Shown here: positions 45,677 to 57,576 of the stretch, one piece after another
Position numbering within the stretch: position 1 is the first letter of the stretch
How the letters are laid out: every line of letters starts with the position of its first letter
Assembly: GCA_025174535.1 (NCBI GenBank)
Contig: JALBUN010000045.1
Coordinates: 2,356,001-2,420,000 of the forward strand
DNA length: 64,000 nt
Direction: 5' to 3'
Source of the DNA: Cantharellus purpuraceus
Lineage: Eukaryota > Basidiomycota > Agaricomycetes > Cantharellales > Hydnaceae
Program-made: the position numbers and the translations under genes
The notes under the pieces: generated by a model
The model's input: the letters and a program-made list of their open reading frames with translations, nothing else
What the model was told of the DNA's origin: nothing
The model's database searches: none

Positions 45677-47871
45677 CTAGCCGTCATCATTCATGCATGT
45701 GGCTATGAAAAAGAATGCGTCGATATCGTTGAAGTATGAAGCTTCCCAGCGTGTTTGCAGACCTGGCAGCTGACCTAGGGTGCAGTGTCAGCTGATTTCC
45801 ACTAACATTACCCCAACTGACCAGATGAGAATCTAGACAAAGAGCAGCAATTCTCATCAACATCTTCTTTTGAAGGTGTTTTTCGAGTGGTGTGCAGCAA
45901 CACCTGAGTCTCAACTAGCGCATCCTTGGGCAACGACTTGACGGCGACAAATAAGGTTGGTACTTCTCCGGGGCGAGACTTAACGAGATGAGGCATGTTT
46001 CAAAGAGTACCGCATCAGAGCTCACCAATTCGATAGCCGCAACCCCCCGTTGTATCGGCACCAAGTGATGGGGATAGACGAGCCAAAAGATGACACCCTG
46101 CATCACGCCATCCCAGCCAACGGCTGAAGAACCCTTCAAGGCGTTGCTTACACGACGCACATGTCGCATAGATAATGCCACTTCTAAGGCTAGTGACTGG
46201 GGAGAAGGGAGGGCATTATTCGAAGGAACGAGGCCGATTTGTCCAGAGACGAAGATATGCTCTTCAACCTAGCTATACATGAACACAGTAACATGAAAAC
46301 ACCATCTTGGAAGTTACCTTAATGGCCTGCGAATAAGGTCCAATATTAGCTGGTGCCCAGTAACTTAGGCTTTGAACATGCAGGGGTTGCCTATTATGGC
46401 ATCGGGATTCGTCGTACGCAATGCATTCGAGTCGGAGATGGATATTCGAAGGTAAATCTGCTGCTATACACGCACGCGCCGGAGGGCTAGCACCAAAAAA
46501 TGAAGCGTAGACGGTATTGATCACGGGGAACAACTCCATGGACGAGATGAGCAGATTGATATTGGCTATATGAAAAAGGTTCATAGAATGCTCCGCCAAG
46601 TGGCCTATATATCTGAGCTACCGTTGTGAGAAGTAAGGAGTCTCTCACCTTGTATTATTTCGAAGCAATTTGTCACCTCCTCTTCGACTGAAGTTGCATG
46701 GTTTATTGACTCGACGTTGCTAATTACAACCCACGGTCCACACTTTCCAACGTGCGGCAATGCACCGTTGCGTCCATGACGGTGCATGGTCAGAATGGCT
46801 GGAAGAGAAGGGTTTGGACTAGCATTCAAAACAGCTTGGTAGACGGCTTCATCCACATTATCCAAAAGAAGGGGAGAAGGAACAATTAATCCAGGATTCA
46901 GAGAGGAAATCTTTTTCTCCAGGCGTGCACGTTTCACTTTGAGGTAAGCCACGGTGGCAAAATCTTTGTCTGAGTGGATGACGGTTTCGAGGGCTTCTCT
47001 GCAAATCCATGAATCTTTCTCCTGCAGTATGATCGTGTCGGAACTCACAGTATGATCCGATGCTTGAAGAGGGGTAAATCCAGCGTGAGGGATTCATACT
47101 CGCCTCCTTCACCACACACATGTGCGCCATACATGCTGTTCTGGGCATTTCGAATGGATAAACACACTCAGAGGAACATATCCTCACAAGTTTCATTAAT
47201 GTTGGTTGCATTTCAACCAATGTTTTGCCCAGGTGCTTTGAAGTAAGGCCAATACCAGCAACTTTGATGATAATAGCTTCCACGCCACTATCAATCATCT
47301 CCATCAATAATTCTGCTTGATCCCGTTGCCAAAGGTAGCACAAAGGTGTCAATGAGAGCCGCTGACATACATGCTCGACTCTGACACGTTGGTAATTGGA
47401 AAGTATAGCACCAACGGACACTCCTTGAACATTGGGGAATTTTCTCTAGTTAATGGAAACGTCACTGGTGAAATATGAACCATAAAAAAGTAGTAAACCT
47501 TAATTTCAGATAGCAATTCGAGTAGGTCTTCCGTTTCATCCCCCTGCACGCCGCCATGATGAAGCGTTAACCGCGATCCATACTCTGAACTTCGCTGTAC
47601 AGCCTCTCCAGTGATCACCCTCCTAATTAGTGGGACCTCAAGCGCATCTGCAACAAGCTGAATAGCATCCTGCCCAACAGTTTGATAGAGATACGAATCT
47701 ATTTCATCTGCAGGACAATAAGTCAAGCCACAGAAGATTGCAACTTGGCTGACCTTTATCCGGACCGGGACCAAGAGATGCAGCAACTATGAGTTCGTGT
47801 CCATTTTTGGCGCAATGGAGGAGATTGAAGCAACTGTCCTTGCCCCCACTGAGCAACGCGACGTAGCGCAT
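45677..47871 (-). CDS. DPH6: Diphthine--ammonia ligase with RidA-like C-terminal domains
   Basis: Final enzyme of diphthamide synthesis on elongation factor 2; ATP-dependent amidation in the cytosol. Start MRYVALLSGGKDSCFNLLHC (47871) contains the PP-loop SGGKDS. Then DEIDSYLYQTVGQDAIQLVA, ALEVPLIRRVITGEAVQRS, GVSVGAILSNYQRVRVEHVC, RLSLTPLCYLWQRDQAELL (about 47360) and the conserved GAHVCGEGGEYESLTLD (about 47125-47075). Two YjgF/RidA-type domains follow, for example LSYWAPANIGPYSQAIKV (about 46370-46320) and HIFVSGQIGLVPS (about 46260). Splicing at about 45828 joins LPGLQTRWEASYFNDIDAF and ends CMNDDG, which fits fungal DPH6 better than the unspliced stop at 45808. Its start codon is only 63 bases from that of the NPC1 gene. 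Confidence 0.88.
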
Positions 47872-47934
47872 ATTTTCACCGCGAGTTGTGACGTTTGCAT
47901 GGTCACAAGCAACGTACGTCCCCTTGCACGCCCC
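47872..47934. promoter_or_regulatory. Very short divergent gap, DPH6 / NPC1-type gene
   Basis: Only 63 bases (or 27, if NPC1 starts at 47899) separate the two start codons. Core promoters must extend into the opposing transcription units. No factor site was recognised. Confidence 0.4.
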
Positions 47935-50900
47935 ATGGTTCAACACGCGCTGTCTGGCTCTGGGGACTCGTATGGCTATTGCGCCATGCGTGGCGTATGT
48001 GGCACGAAGGGTTGGCTGGGACAGCAACTCCCCTGTCCTTACGATGGCCCGGCGGTAGAGGTGAGAACGGTACAACTATGAGCAAGTCATCGATGTTCAC
48101 TGCTTATGCAGCCCGAAACTGCCGAATTCCGGTCTCTCTTGGTCTCCATCTGTGGCGCGTCTTATGCAGATGGACCCGTTTGTTGTACGTCTGAGCAGGT
48201 CCAGACACTACAAACAAGTTTGTCACAAGCGGAGAGCATTATATCTCCTTGTCCAGCATGCCGCAACAACTTTCACTCGTTTTACTGTTCCTTCACATGC
48301 TCTCCAGATCAAGCGACGTTTCTCAATGTAACTGCTACTCAAAAGTCAAGAAGCGGCCAGACTGCTGTCAAGTCCGTAGACTTTCACGTCGGCGAACAGT
48401 TTAGCCAGGGCTTTTTCGACAGTTGCAAAGACACCAAGTTTGGTGCGTCGAATGGTTATGCTATGGACTTCATTGGTGGTGGCGCTAAGAACTACAGCGC
48501 CTTCCTCAAATACATGGGTGACGAGAAAGAGATAGGCAGTCCGTTTCAGATTAATTATCCTCCACATCCGCCGTCAGAGAAAATCGCGTTTGATCCATCA
48601 CCTCGCAATTGTTTCGATGCCAATCTTGGGAGTCGCTGTGCTTGTGTCGATTGCCCATCCACATGCCCAGTTCTCCCTTATGTGCCTTCTCCGGGCACGG
48701 ATCCGGCATGTCAGATAGGGTCCATATCCTGTCTTTCATTCATTCTTATTGTGGCGTACGGTCTGGGAGCTTTGGCATTTGTAGTTGGATACCTCGTCGA
48801 ATTATCAATCCGACATCGTCGAGAGAAAACATACGAGCGCGTAGCCCTTTCGGGAGACGCACCCTCCGGAAATGTATCTTCTCCTGGTTCACATTCTCGT
48901 GGACTAGTCGGTGCATCGTCACTTGCACAGTATCTTGATGGCGATGATTCCACGGGCGGCCAATCTGAATCACGTCACTTAGGTCGGGGGGCCTCGTTAC
49001 TTGATCCCATCGAAACATTACAGCCCAGACAGTATCGTTTGAACACATTCCTCCGACGTTTCTTTTACAGTCTGGGAGCTTCCTGTGCGAATCATCCCTG
49101 GCTGACATTCTGCGTTGTCTTTACTCTTGTCGGCCTTCTCAACATCGGATGGAGGCAATTCGAGGTGGAAACAGACCCTGTGCGATTATGGGTATCACCA
49201 GGGTCCGAGAGTAAATTGCAGAAGGAGTTCTTTGATGAACATTTTGGGCCTTTTTATCGCACAGAACAAATTTTCGTAACACCGGCGATACCCCAGATTG
49301 GTGCAGAACGTTTCGCAACGTCTGAATTCGCTGACGAACCTGTTCTGACGTGGGACCGTCTTACTTGGTGGTTCAAGATTGAAGAGGACATACGAGCACT
49401 TCGCTCGAGCCCCAACGGCTATGCTTTAACTGATGTATGTTTTAAACCAGGGGGACCTGGTGAGGTGTGCGTTGTCCAGTCTCTTGCCGCGTGGTTCGAT
49501 TATAGCCTGGATGGGTATAATGCAAGCACATGGGCTGATCGTGTGCAAAGTTGTGCATCGCAGCCCTCCAATTGTCTACCAGATTTTCAGCAACCACTTG
49601 CACCGCAGTATATTCTAGGCGGTGTTCCTCAGAACCTCGGCCGCGAAAACATAAATTGGCTGGATGCACGCGCGCTTATCGTCACATATGTTATTTCCGA
49701 TTCTCTGGATATAGCTACCAAACAGAGAGCAGAGGAATGGGAACGTGCATTGAAGATATACCTGCAACAGGTTGCCCAAGCAAGCCCTCGGACCACCGCG
49801 TCAGACGTCACTTTTTCGACTGGAATTTCTTTAGAGGAAGAGCTCAACAAGAGTACAAACTTGGACATCAAGATCGTGATCTTGTCGTACGTGGTAATGT
49901 TCATTTACGTCTCGCTTACTCTTGGAAATGGAGCGGTTGGTCCCGAAGAAGAAGGGATCTGGGGCTCACTCAAGACATGGGCCATGAATTTCCCACAGCT
50001 ATTCAGACGACAGGAATCGATTTCGACATCCTCTTCATTCGAGGCTCGGCCTTCTCGAATCTTTCCACGACTGCCCAGACGACTATTTGTAGGGTCCAAG
50101 TTTACCTTGGGTCTTTTTGGCATCACCCTAGTAATCCTATCCGTTTCGTCGTCTGTCGGCCTATTCTCGCTGCTTGGCGTGAAAGTGACACTTATCATAG
50201 CGGAAGTCGTTCCTTTCTTGGTCCTTGCCGTTGGTGTTGACAACGTCTTCATTCTCGTACATGAGTTGGATCGTCAAAATATGGTTCACGGCCCAAATGC
50301 GTCATCAGCAGCTTCAGGAGCTGGTTTCCCTAACCCTTTCTCTCCGGCCTCTCCTACTCGTCGATCGCCGTTTGATACCCTGCGAGAGGAGTCGGTGGAT
50401 GCAGATTCCATGCCTTTACACCTGTCCCCGGAAGAGCGGGTTGCACGGACATTGGCTAAGATGGGGCCATCCATCTTGTTGAGCTCGTTGTCTGAGACTG
50501 TTGCGTTCGCCCTGGGTGCCCTCGTGCCTATGCCAGCTGTCCGGAACTTCGCCCTGTATGCCGCAGGCAGCGTTTTACTCAATGCCATTTTGCAAGTCAC
50601 AGTTTTCATCAGTGCACTTACTATTGACTTGAGGCGCCTTGAGGTCAGTTTCCTTTGCAGCTCATCAGACCTCTTCTGATATTGCTTTAGTCCGGACGAG
50701 TAGATTGTTTTCCATGCATTAAGATTCCATCACGCATTGCATTGCTGGACGCACCTCCTGGCTCCAACTTAGGTCGAATTGCTCGTTTCATCAGGCGAAC
50801 CTATGCACCTTCCTTAATGCGTGGCCCTGTTAAGGGTGCAGTTTTACTACTGTTTAGCGGCGTCTTCGTTGCATCTGTAATTTGCATCCAGCATATAGAG

Positions 50901-52438
50901 CTCGGGCTCGGTGAATAGTTATACCCTCCTAGATCACTTGATTTTTCTGATCTTACTTCCAGATCAGCGACTGGCACTCCCTTCGGAGTCGTATCTGATT
51001 CCCTACTTCAATGCCTTGGATACCTATTTTGATGTTGGTCCACCTGTCTACTTTGTGTCGCATGGATTAAACGCAACATCTCTCGCTGGCCAACGTAATC
51101 TCTGCAGTCGATTTACTACATGTGCCGAAGGATCCGTAGCTAATGTTCTTGAAGCTGAGCGGCTTCGAACCGACTCATCTTTCATCTCACAGCCTGCGGC
51201 GTCTTGGATAGATGACTTTCTGAGATGGCTGGATCCCTCTCTCGAGACCTGCTGCCGCATCAGGAAGAGTGATCCCTCGGTGTTCTGTTCATCACACGAT
51301 TCAGAACACGTTTGCAGGCCTTGTTTTCGAGATCGAACCCCTAGTTGGAACATCACCCTTAATGGCATGCCAGAGGGAGACGAGTTCATGAAGTACCTTA
51401 TCAAGTGGCTTGAGTCTCCAACAGACGAGGAATGCCCTCTCGGCGGAAAGGCCGCATACGGTTCTGCAGTGTCTTTGATAGGGGACTCTGATATTCAGGC
51501 CTCTCACTTCAGGACATTTCATTCACCTTTGAAGACTCAGGACGACTTCATAAATGCTTTTGCGGCGGCTCATCGCATCGCAGATGATATCTCTACAAAG
51601 ACAGGAACGCAAGTTTTTCCTTATTCTTTATTCTACGTTTTCTTCGATCAATACACACATATCATCGCGACCACGCAAGAAGTACTTGGCTTAGGTCTCG
51701 CATCAGTCCTTCTCGTCACAGCCTTGCTACTGGGCTCTTGGAGGACGGGTACTATCGTTACTGGTGTGGTGGCCCTCACAGTAGCTAGTGTCATGGGGAT
51801 CATGGGAGTCTGGGGTATCAGCTTGAACGCCATCAGTCTAGTCAATTTGGTTATTTCACTTGGCATTGCTGTGGAGTTCTGTTCGCACATCGCGAGAGCT
51901 TTCATGGGAGCTGGTGTTGGTTTACCGGTAGATCATCCTGCTGGACAAAAGGAGCGAGACGAGCGTATGTGGATAGCATTGGTCGACGTTGGTCCTTCGG
52001 TGTGGCTTTTCAGGGGGGTTGACTTGCTTTCCACTAACCTCCATACAGGTTCTCTCGGGTATCACCTTCACAAAGCTTATTGGTATCTCAGTCCTTGCAC
52101 TGACTCGCTCAAGACTGTTAGAGGTACATTCAACATTGAGACTTCTAACATTTTCTAACAATCTGTCAGATTTACTATTTCAGGATGTGGCTGACCTTGA
52201 TCGTTTCGGGCGCACTGCACGGATTAGTGCTTCTTCCAGTAGTTCTAAGTCTTGCAGGTGGACCAGGATATGCGCTGGAGGATGCAGACGAGGAGTGGAT
52301 GTCGAACGCAATTCGGCGACATGATTACGAATATACGTACGTGGCCTTCCGTTCATTACGCTCTTACTATCTAAAATATGGCTCTGGCTCAGACCTTTCC
52401 TGGCGGATGATGCATCTGACGACTCGGACAATCTATAG
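47935..52438 (+). CDS. NCR1: NPC1/Ncr1-type sterol transporter
   Basis: Vacuolar/lysosomal membrane protein that moves sterol out of the lumen. N-terminal domain: GYCAMRGVCGTKGWLGQQLP with CPYDGPAVE (about 47970-48060), an intron, then the Cys-rich sterol pocket (CCTSEQVQTLQ, CPACRNNFHSFYCSFTCSP). Membrane entry at CLSFILIVAYGLGALAFVVG (about 48730). Sterol-sensing domain: GVKVTLIIAEVVPFLVLAVG then VDNVFILVHELD (about 50178-50270). Second lumenal loop about 50960-51620; C-terminal RND half: GITFTKLIGISVLALTRSRL, IYYFRMWLTLIVSGALHGLV. A last intron gives the acidic end TPFLADDASDDSDNL; the unspliced frame runs on to 52454. About 1,330 residues. No hydrophobic signal peptide precedes GYCAM in any ATG-initiated in-frame model (ATGs at 47815, 47899, 47935), so the start is uncertain. 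Confidence 0.9.
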
Positions 52439-52567
52439 CATAGACATTGCATGAGCATTATTGTAACGTTCGCATTCAATTTATATACATTGTACGACGG
52501 TACAGTTTCAGGGAGGTCAAAAGATGAGATACGCGGAGACACTAGCAACTGTCTTGTGGCGCTGGAG

Positions 52568-53569
52568 TTATGGCAGACTGCGGCTTCTAGACCTACTATC
52601 CCTAATATCCTCTCGACTCCTGCTCCTGCTTGATCGCAGTGATCTGGTTCGACTTCTAGAAGATCTTGACGAGTAAGAATAAGAACGTGTACGACTGCGG
52701 CTGTAAGAACGACTTCTTGAACGGCTAGAAGCCAATGAGTAAGGGCTTCGACTCCTTGACCATCTGCCACGATACCCAGTGCCTCCTCTCTCGTAGCTTG
52801 GTGAACGCCTGGAAGTTCCAAAGCGTCCTGGAGGGCCCCGACGTATAGGTGAGCGTGAACGCGAGATGGACCGTGGTCTATAAGAATTCCTTCCTGGCGG
52901 TGCACGCCTTCTTTCATAAATCGGGCTGCGCCTAGGCGGTGGCGAGTATCTTGGCCTGTACCTGTCTCTGTCCCTGTCCCTGTCCCTAGGTCTATCTCTA
53001 TCTTTGTCCCGCAGATCCCTATCACGCGGTGGTGGGGGTGGAAGAACACCCCTACGGCGAGGAAGAGGCGAAAGAGAACGAGATAATGACTTGCGGAATG
53101 CACGGCCATTTCTCGCACGAGGAAGAGGACGTGGTGACCGAGTCCTAGAACGGTCTCGAAGTACGGCGTCTGAGAGCTCCACGCTGAGCATTGCGCCGTC
53201 CAACTGGCCCTTGTTCATGTGCGATGCCGCCTTTTCCGCAGCGGCCGAATCAAAGTACTCTAGTGCTGCCTTGCCTCGATTTTGACCAGCTTTGGGAATG
53301 GCATCAATATCACAACACTAAAGAGCACTCGGAGACGTACATTTGCCGTAGAGAGGCAGATCTACTTTTTTTATTTCGCCATAAATACCAAATATAGTTC
53401 GCAAGTGAGACTCGACGACATTCCTCGTTAAGTTTGTGATCACGACAACTTTGAGATTAGAGACCTCTTTGGCAGTACGAGCGGGAGGAGACACACTGCG
53501 CATCTCAGCATCAGAGTCATCATTGGGGCGGTCAAGATGCCGCGGTGAGGGAGATCGTCCTCGCGACAT
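52568..53569 (-). CDS. RNPS1-like RRM/SR-rich protein
   Basis: Serine/arginine-rich RNA-binding protein resembling RNPS1, a splicing activator and exon-junction-associated factor in the nucleus. Start MSRGRSPSPRHLDRPNDDSD (53569); a longer frame begins only at a non-ATG codon. The RRM is split by an intron: VVVITNLTRNVVESHLRTIF with GIYGEIKKVDLP in the first exon (RNP2-like start), and GKAALEYFDSAAAAEKAASH with MNKGQLDGAMLSVEL in the second. A long RS/RD domain follows, with RDRDRDR repeats (about 53010-52958) and SRSRS runs to the end (SRSRSRSLP). RNPS1 is favoured over SR proteins because a single RRM is followed by an RS tail and preceded by a short RS-like N-terminus. Confidence 0.8.
52958..53010. 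repeat. Simple hexamer-like repeat coding Arg-Asp runs
   Basis: Imperfect ctgtcc/tctatc units in tandem within the RNPS1-like gene. On the minus strand they encode alternating Arg-Asp (and Tyr) residues, so the repeat is coding and likely length-variable between strains. Confidence 0.7.
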
Positions 53570-53707
53570 TAATGGTGATGAGTATGGCGGTAAGCAGTTG
53601 TCACACACTGCGTGACATCACAATACATTAGAGTTACTGGACACTACGGGTCCTAGATACAGAACGAGCTATGAAACTGTACAGATACAGAGCACACAGC
53701 AAAAGTC

Positions 53708-55430
53708 TTAAAGGAGAGCCCTTGCCTTTTTCGTGGGCCTGCCTTCCGGAATACTGGGATTGAACATAAAATCGCTTGGCAACAAGAAGGGCGGAATATT
53801 CTCCTTGTTACTTCCATCAGACCCCAAAAAAAGGCCACCCTCATCATCCTTGTCATTTTCCGGGTGGTTTGGGAACAAATCTCCAGCGACAGACATTACA
53901 TTTTGAGTTCCTTGGGTGTTGAGAATGGAGCAGCGACCTTGTGGTCCTTTTCTCTTTCTGACCAATACCTTACTGTCACCAACCACCATCTGATTGAAAT
54001 TTGTCTCGCACTTGCGCTTGTGGCGCGTGAGGAGGTCCTTGCGTCCAAAGGACTTGATGCTGTAACAGCTACGAAAAGACAACTTGAAGAAATAGAAAGC
54101 CGATTTGCATACCATAGTTCACATTGAAAGGCTTTCTCCGGGTTATGGGCCGCTGAATGTCTTTTGCAGTCAGCTTTGCGAAGAAACGTTTGAGGGCTGT
54201 ACTAGGGGTATGAGCTAGTTGATCACGGACAATGTTACTAGCCTGCGTATACCAGTATTCACACGCATATACCCTCTCATCGAGATGCATTCTGATATGA
54301 TCTACCATGTGACTCTTCCTGGTGAGTTGCTTTCCACATCCTTGAATGTAGCATGACCATTGTTGCCCATTAGACTGCCCCATGAACGACAGCAAGAATT
54401 GTTGTGAGAGTTGGGTATGCGGATTAACAGCACGACAGTTCCTTGCATGCTGTTTCGCGACTTCCAGTGGTATGTCTGTAACTGTAGGGAGGTAGAGACT
54501 CTGATGCACTGACATCGTCAATTCGGACACGAGCGATGATGGAGGCCAGAGACATCCCGACACGATAGAGCCACGCGCAAACGGAATACCTGCTGCATGC
54601 GGTCCCTCTTCGTATCCCATATGAGGGAGTGAAGTAAGTAGCGGATCAATGGCGGAGCCTATAGTGTCTTCAATATGCTGAGGGGAAGGCAGAGGTAATG
54701 GGACAAGATCTATTGAGTCCTGTATTCCTTTAGACTGTGGCTCAAGGTGAAATATAGGCTGAAGTGGCATGGGAGCGTATGGGCTCAGGGTTTGTGAACG
54801 ACCATGAATGTCTGAGCGCAGCTGCAAATCCTCCGTCTCTTGCAGCTTAGAAGTCGTCAAGCAGGGGGACTCAGAGGGATCGACTAAGCTTGAGGATGTA
54901 GAAGGTTGAAAAGAAAACAATGGAGGGACATCTTGCTGGGGATACAAGGGCGACTGGATAGTACGAGAGTTGTGTCGAAAGATAGCATGTGAGTCGCCAT
55001 GCTGTATCGTGGGGTGGGAATTTGACACCCCCGACAGATCTTCATCAAAATCATCAAGTTCCGCACTAGAGCTACTCGGACTATCCACAAGAAATGTAGA
55101 GCCGGGGTGGTAACCACCGTATGCTTCAGCACGGAATCGACCGTGGAACTGCACCATCCTTTTCATGGCTTGCTCTTCGCCGCCAGGGAATTGAAATTGT
55201 GGGAGAATGACGTATTGTCCAGCTGCTTCTGTGTCGAGATGGTTCCTTGGTCTCTTCTGGAGAGTTTGGGGTATAGAATACTCATGGGGTTGGGCGTGCG
55301 ATAACGGCTGCTGATGAGCGGAGAGACCTATCTTGTAAGGCAGTTTGGGAGTGTCGAAAGATAAAGGAGTGGAATTGCTGCTTGGACCTGCCAGCTGCTC
55401 GTCACTGTACCAGAGAGAATTGTGTGACAT
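53708..55430 (-). CDS. C2H2 zinc-finger transcription factor
   Basis: Probable DNA-binding regulator. Start MSHNSLWYSDEQLAGPSSNS (55430). The N-terminal 340 residues are disordered, Ser/Pro/Gln-rich, with an acidic patch ELDDFDEDLSG (about 55045). Finger 1: CYIQGCGKQLTRKSHMVDHI with RMH (about 54350-54290). After one intron, finger 2 is CEYCPQTFLRKADCKRHSAA plus H. Finger 3, across a second intron, is CELCIKSFGRKDLLTRHKRK plus C, so its last zinc ligand is Cys (C2HC). Without splicing these fingers are lost in false frames. The tail has a basic stretch RKRKGPQG and ends TKKARALL, possible nuclear signals. Target genes cannot be inferred. Confidence 0.82.
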
Positions 55431-55892
55431 CTACTACTGTTCCAGGTGAATACATACACGGTAGTAGTCCTAACATCATGTACGCACTATATTATACAGT
55501 TTGTCCCGCGTATAGAGATTAAAAGAATCGTAATGGTGGCAAGGAGAGAATGACTACTCAGCTCTGCACATTCTCTGCGGAGTCCAAACTTGTGTAAAGG
55601 ATACAGGATTTTTGGCTATTGTAGTGCAATGTGGGATATTCGTTGAGAACTTTCATGGAATTATGTCAATGGACACAAACGTCCTGTCTTGCAAAAATGC
55701 CAAGACAAGTTCTCGAAGACAAACGCCTCGCTCTTACTGGTCACGTGACAAATTTTCTTACTCTCGAGGCGCGTGACGCGTGACACATAGTGGACAATGG
55801 TATCCTCGCTTTGGCCACATCTTGTATACGTGCGGCCGGAGTTTCCAATTAAGGTCTTGAGCTGAATACACTATTCCGCTTCCTCAAATTTA
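55431..55892. promoter_or_regulatory. Divergent intergenic region, C2H2 factor / SWT1-like gene, with E-box
   Basis: 462 bases without a supported gene. GTCACGTGAC at 55740-55749 is a perfect 10-base palindrome matching the Cbf1-type E-box. A tandem gcgtgac pair lies about 30 bases further on (near 55770-55783). Both suggest promoter function, inferred from motif only. Confidence 0.45.
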
Positions 55893-57441
55893 ATGTGGAA
55901 CTGCGATGCCAAGGGACCCACGGACCACGTTTATTCTGGCTCTGTAGAGTCTTCTAGTCCGGAAGGTTTATCCAATGATCCAGTCCGCACGGCTCGTGAC
56001 AACTGGGCGGTTCGACAGACAGTCGTGTCAGATTCTTCAGAGCTCATCGACTCCATCGACGTTGATATGATAGATGTAAGAAGAGCTTTGACTCGTCTGC
56101 CAGTATTCACGTGTCAGTATGCAGGCCAGTGAGGACATAAATATAGCTGAAATATACCTGGTCATCGACACCAATGTCCTTATCAACCATCTTCTCGTCC
56201 TCAAGCAAGCTCTTGCCCGCATTAATGCTGATATTAGCCGATTGAACGTATTGATGCTTGTTCCTGGCATTGTGGTCTCCGAGTTGGATTACCAGAAGAA
56301 TTCAGTAAAAGGCATTGCTAACGAATCTCGGAGGGCCTCTAGCTGGCTTGCTGGTGAGATAGGAAATGGATGTGGTCGAGTCAGAGGACAAGCATACACA
56401 CAGACCATGTTACCCAGCGGTGACTGGAGACAGCGCAGTGGCGTAGGTACCGCTCCCAACTTGACCGTACATTCGTTTGATTCGAGAGAATATTGTCTAG
56501 CTTTCTAATGACGAGCTTATACTTGACTGTTGCAAGTATTTTGCTCATGTGAAGCGCAAAGACGTTTTACTTTGTACAAGTGACAACAACCTGGCTGTCC
56601 AAGCATCTGCCAATGGTGCGCCATTTGCCGCTGATCTATAGGAACATACTAAATAATACTATGATGGTATTCGGCAGCAATGAATCTATTTCTTCGAGGG
56701 GTTTCCGGCGTCATACGCCCGCCACGATTTTGGGATAGTGAACAGTTGCTTGATTGCGTCGTCCCTGGATTTTCCAAGTCTCTAGCATCTTCTACTCATG
56801 CGTATGGCCAGCCCCGTGGAGCCCGTAGCAAATTGAATATCACCCCGCCCTATTTCCTCTCTAGTCTCTCTAATTTAACTCCACACTCTGGTCACGGCGC
56901 TGAGGACAATGGCGGTATGGAGATAGATACAGATGACGTTCAAGCGATACCGAGCAACATACTTCAAAATGTCCCAAAGGACCGCAGAGATGTATTGCAC
57001 AGACAGATGATCGAAGACCTCGGGAGACGTCTTCGAAAGTTGACTGGGTGGCTGGCTAAGTTGCAACAGTACAGACGCGAGCATGAGTCCATGTATTCAC
57101 CGTTGAACGCGAAGTTCACAGGAGAAATACCCTCGGAGAGTGACTGGAGCCGTGTGTGGTGCTTACGGGATTGTCTAAGGTTTGTGGCCATGGTTCCGCC
57201 GCCGCAGCGACGATCATGGACCTTTGGGGATGGGGAGGCATCATCTCTCGCAGATTTCTTGGGATTACCGGGAGAGAAGGGGGCGAGACCAGGTCGTGAG
57301 TGGGCAAAGCACGATTGGGGGAGAGAATTGCTGGTGGTTAAAAGGCTGGCGAAGGACTTCGAATTTGAGGATCTGAATGAGAGTAAAATGGCTGAATATG
57401 ACTACGAGGTAATGTTGGCCTTTAATACTACACTGACTTAA
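55893..57441 (+). CDS. SWT1: SWT1-like PIN-domain endoribonuclease
   Basis: Likely nuclear RNase related to Swt1, which degrades faulty mRNPs at the nuclear pore. Start MWNCDAKGPTDHVYSGSVES (55893). An intron with gtaaga donor after DVDMID joins ASEDINIAEIYLVIDTNVL: the first PIN Asp is in VIDTN. VPGIVVSELDYQKNS holds the next acid, and RRASSWLAGEIGNGCGRVRG, with GDWRQ, follows the SWT1 pattern. After another intron, DELILDCCKYFAHVKRKDVL and CTSDNNLAVQA give the last PIN acids (about 56510-56610). The C-terminal helical region (about 56680-57440) includes DCLRFVAMVPPPQRRSW. The end is uncertain: read-through stops at 57441; a 36-base intron would extend it to about 57472. Confidence 0.75.
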
Positions 57442-57576
57442 CAGATATACTGTTGGATCATACTAGGATAAGCCCTAAAGATCAAAGGTGATGCAGGGAG
57501 CCGAGGCTACAGGCGAGCTAAGTTATAAATGGAATTATAATTAGCGCCGAGCTACACAGGTTGCTTCCTTAATACC

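Noticed and set aside
45808..45996. DPH6 ending at the unspliced stop near 45808
   Set aside because: A canonical intron continues the frame into LPGLQTRWEASYFND, which fits the family C-terminus better.
49551..50240. 229-codon plus-strand frame inside the NPC1-type gene
   Set aside because: A shifted-frame shadow of the conserved sterol-sensing region.
52180..53118. Minus-strand frame of 312 codons overlapping the RNPS1-like and NPC1 genes
   Set aside because: Out of frame with the RS domain; its His/Leu/Val-rich sequence is what the SR repeat gives in a shifted frame.
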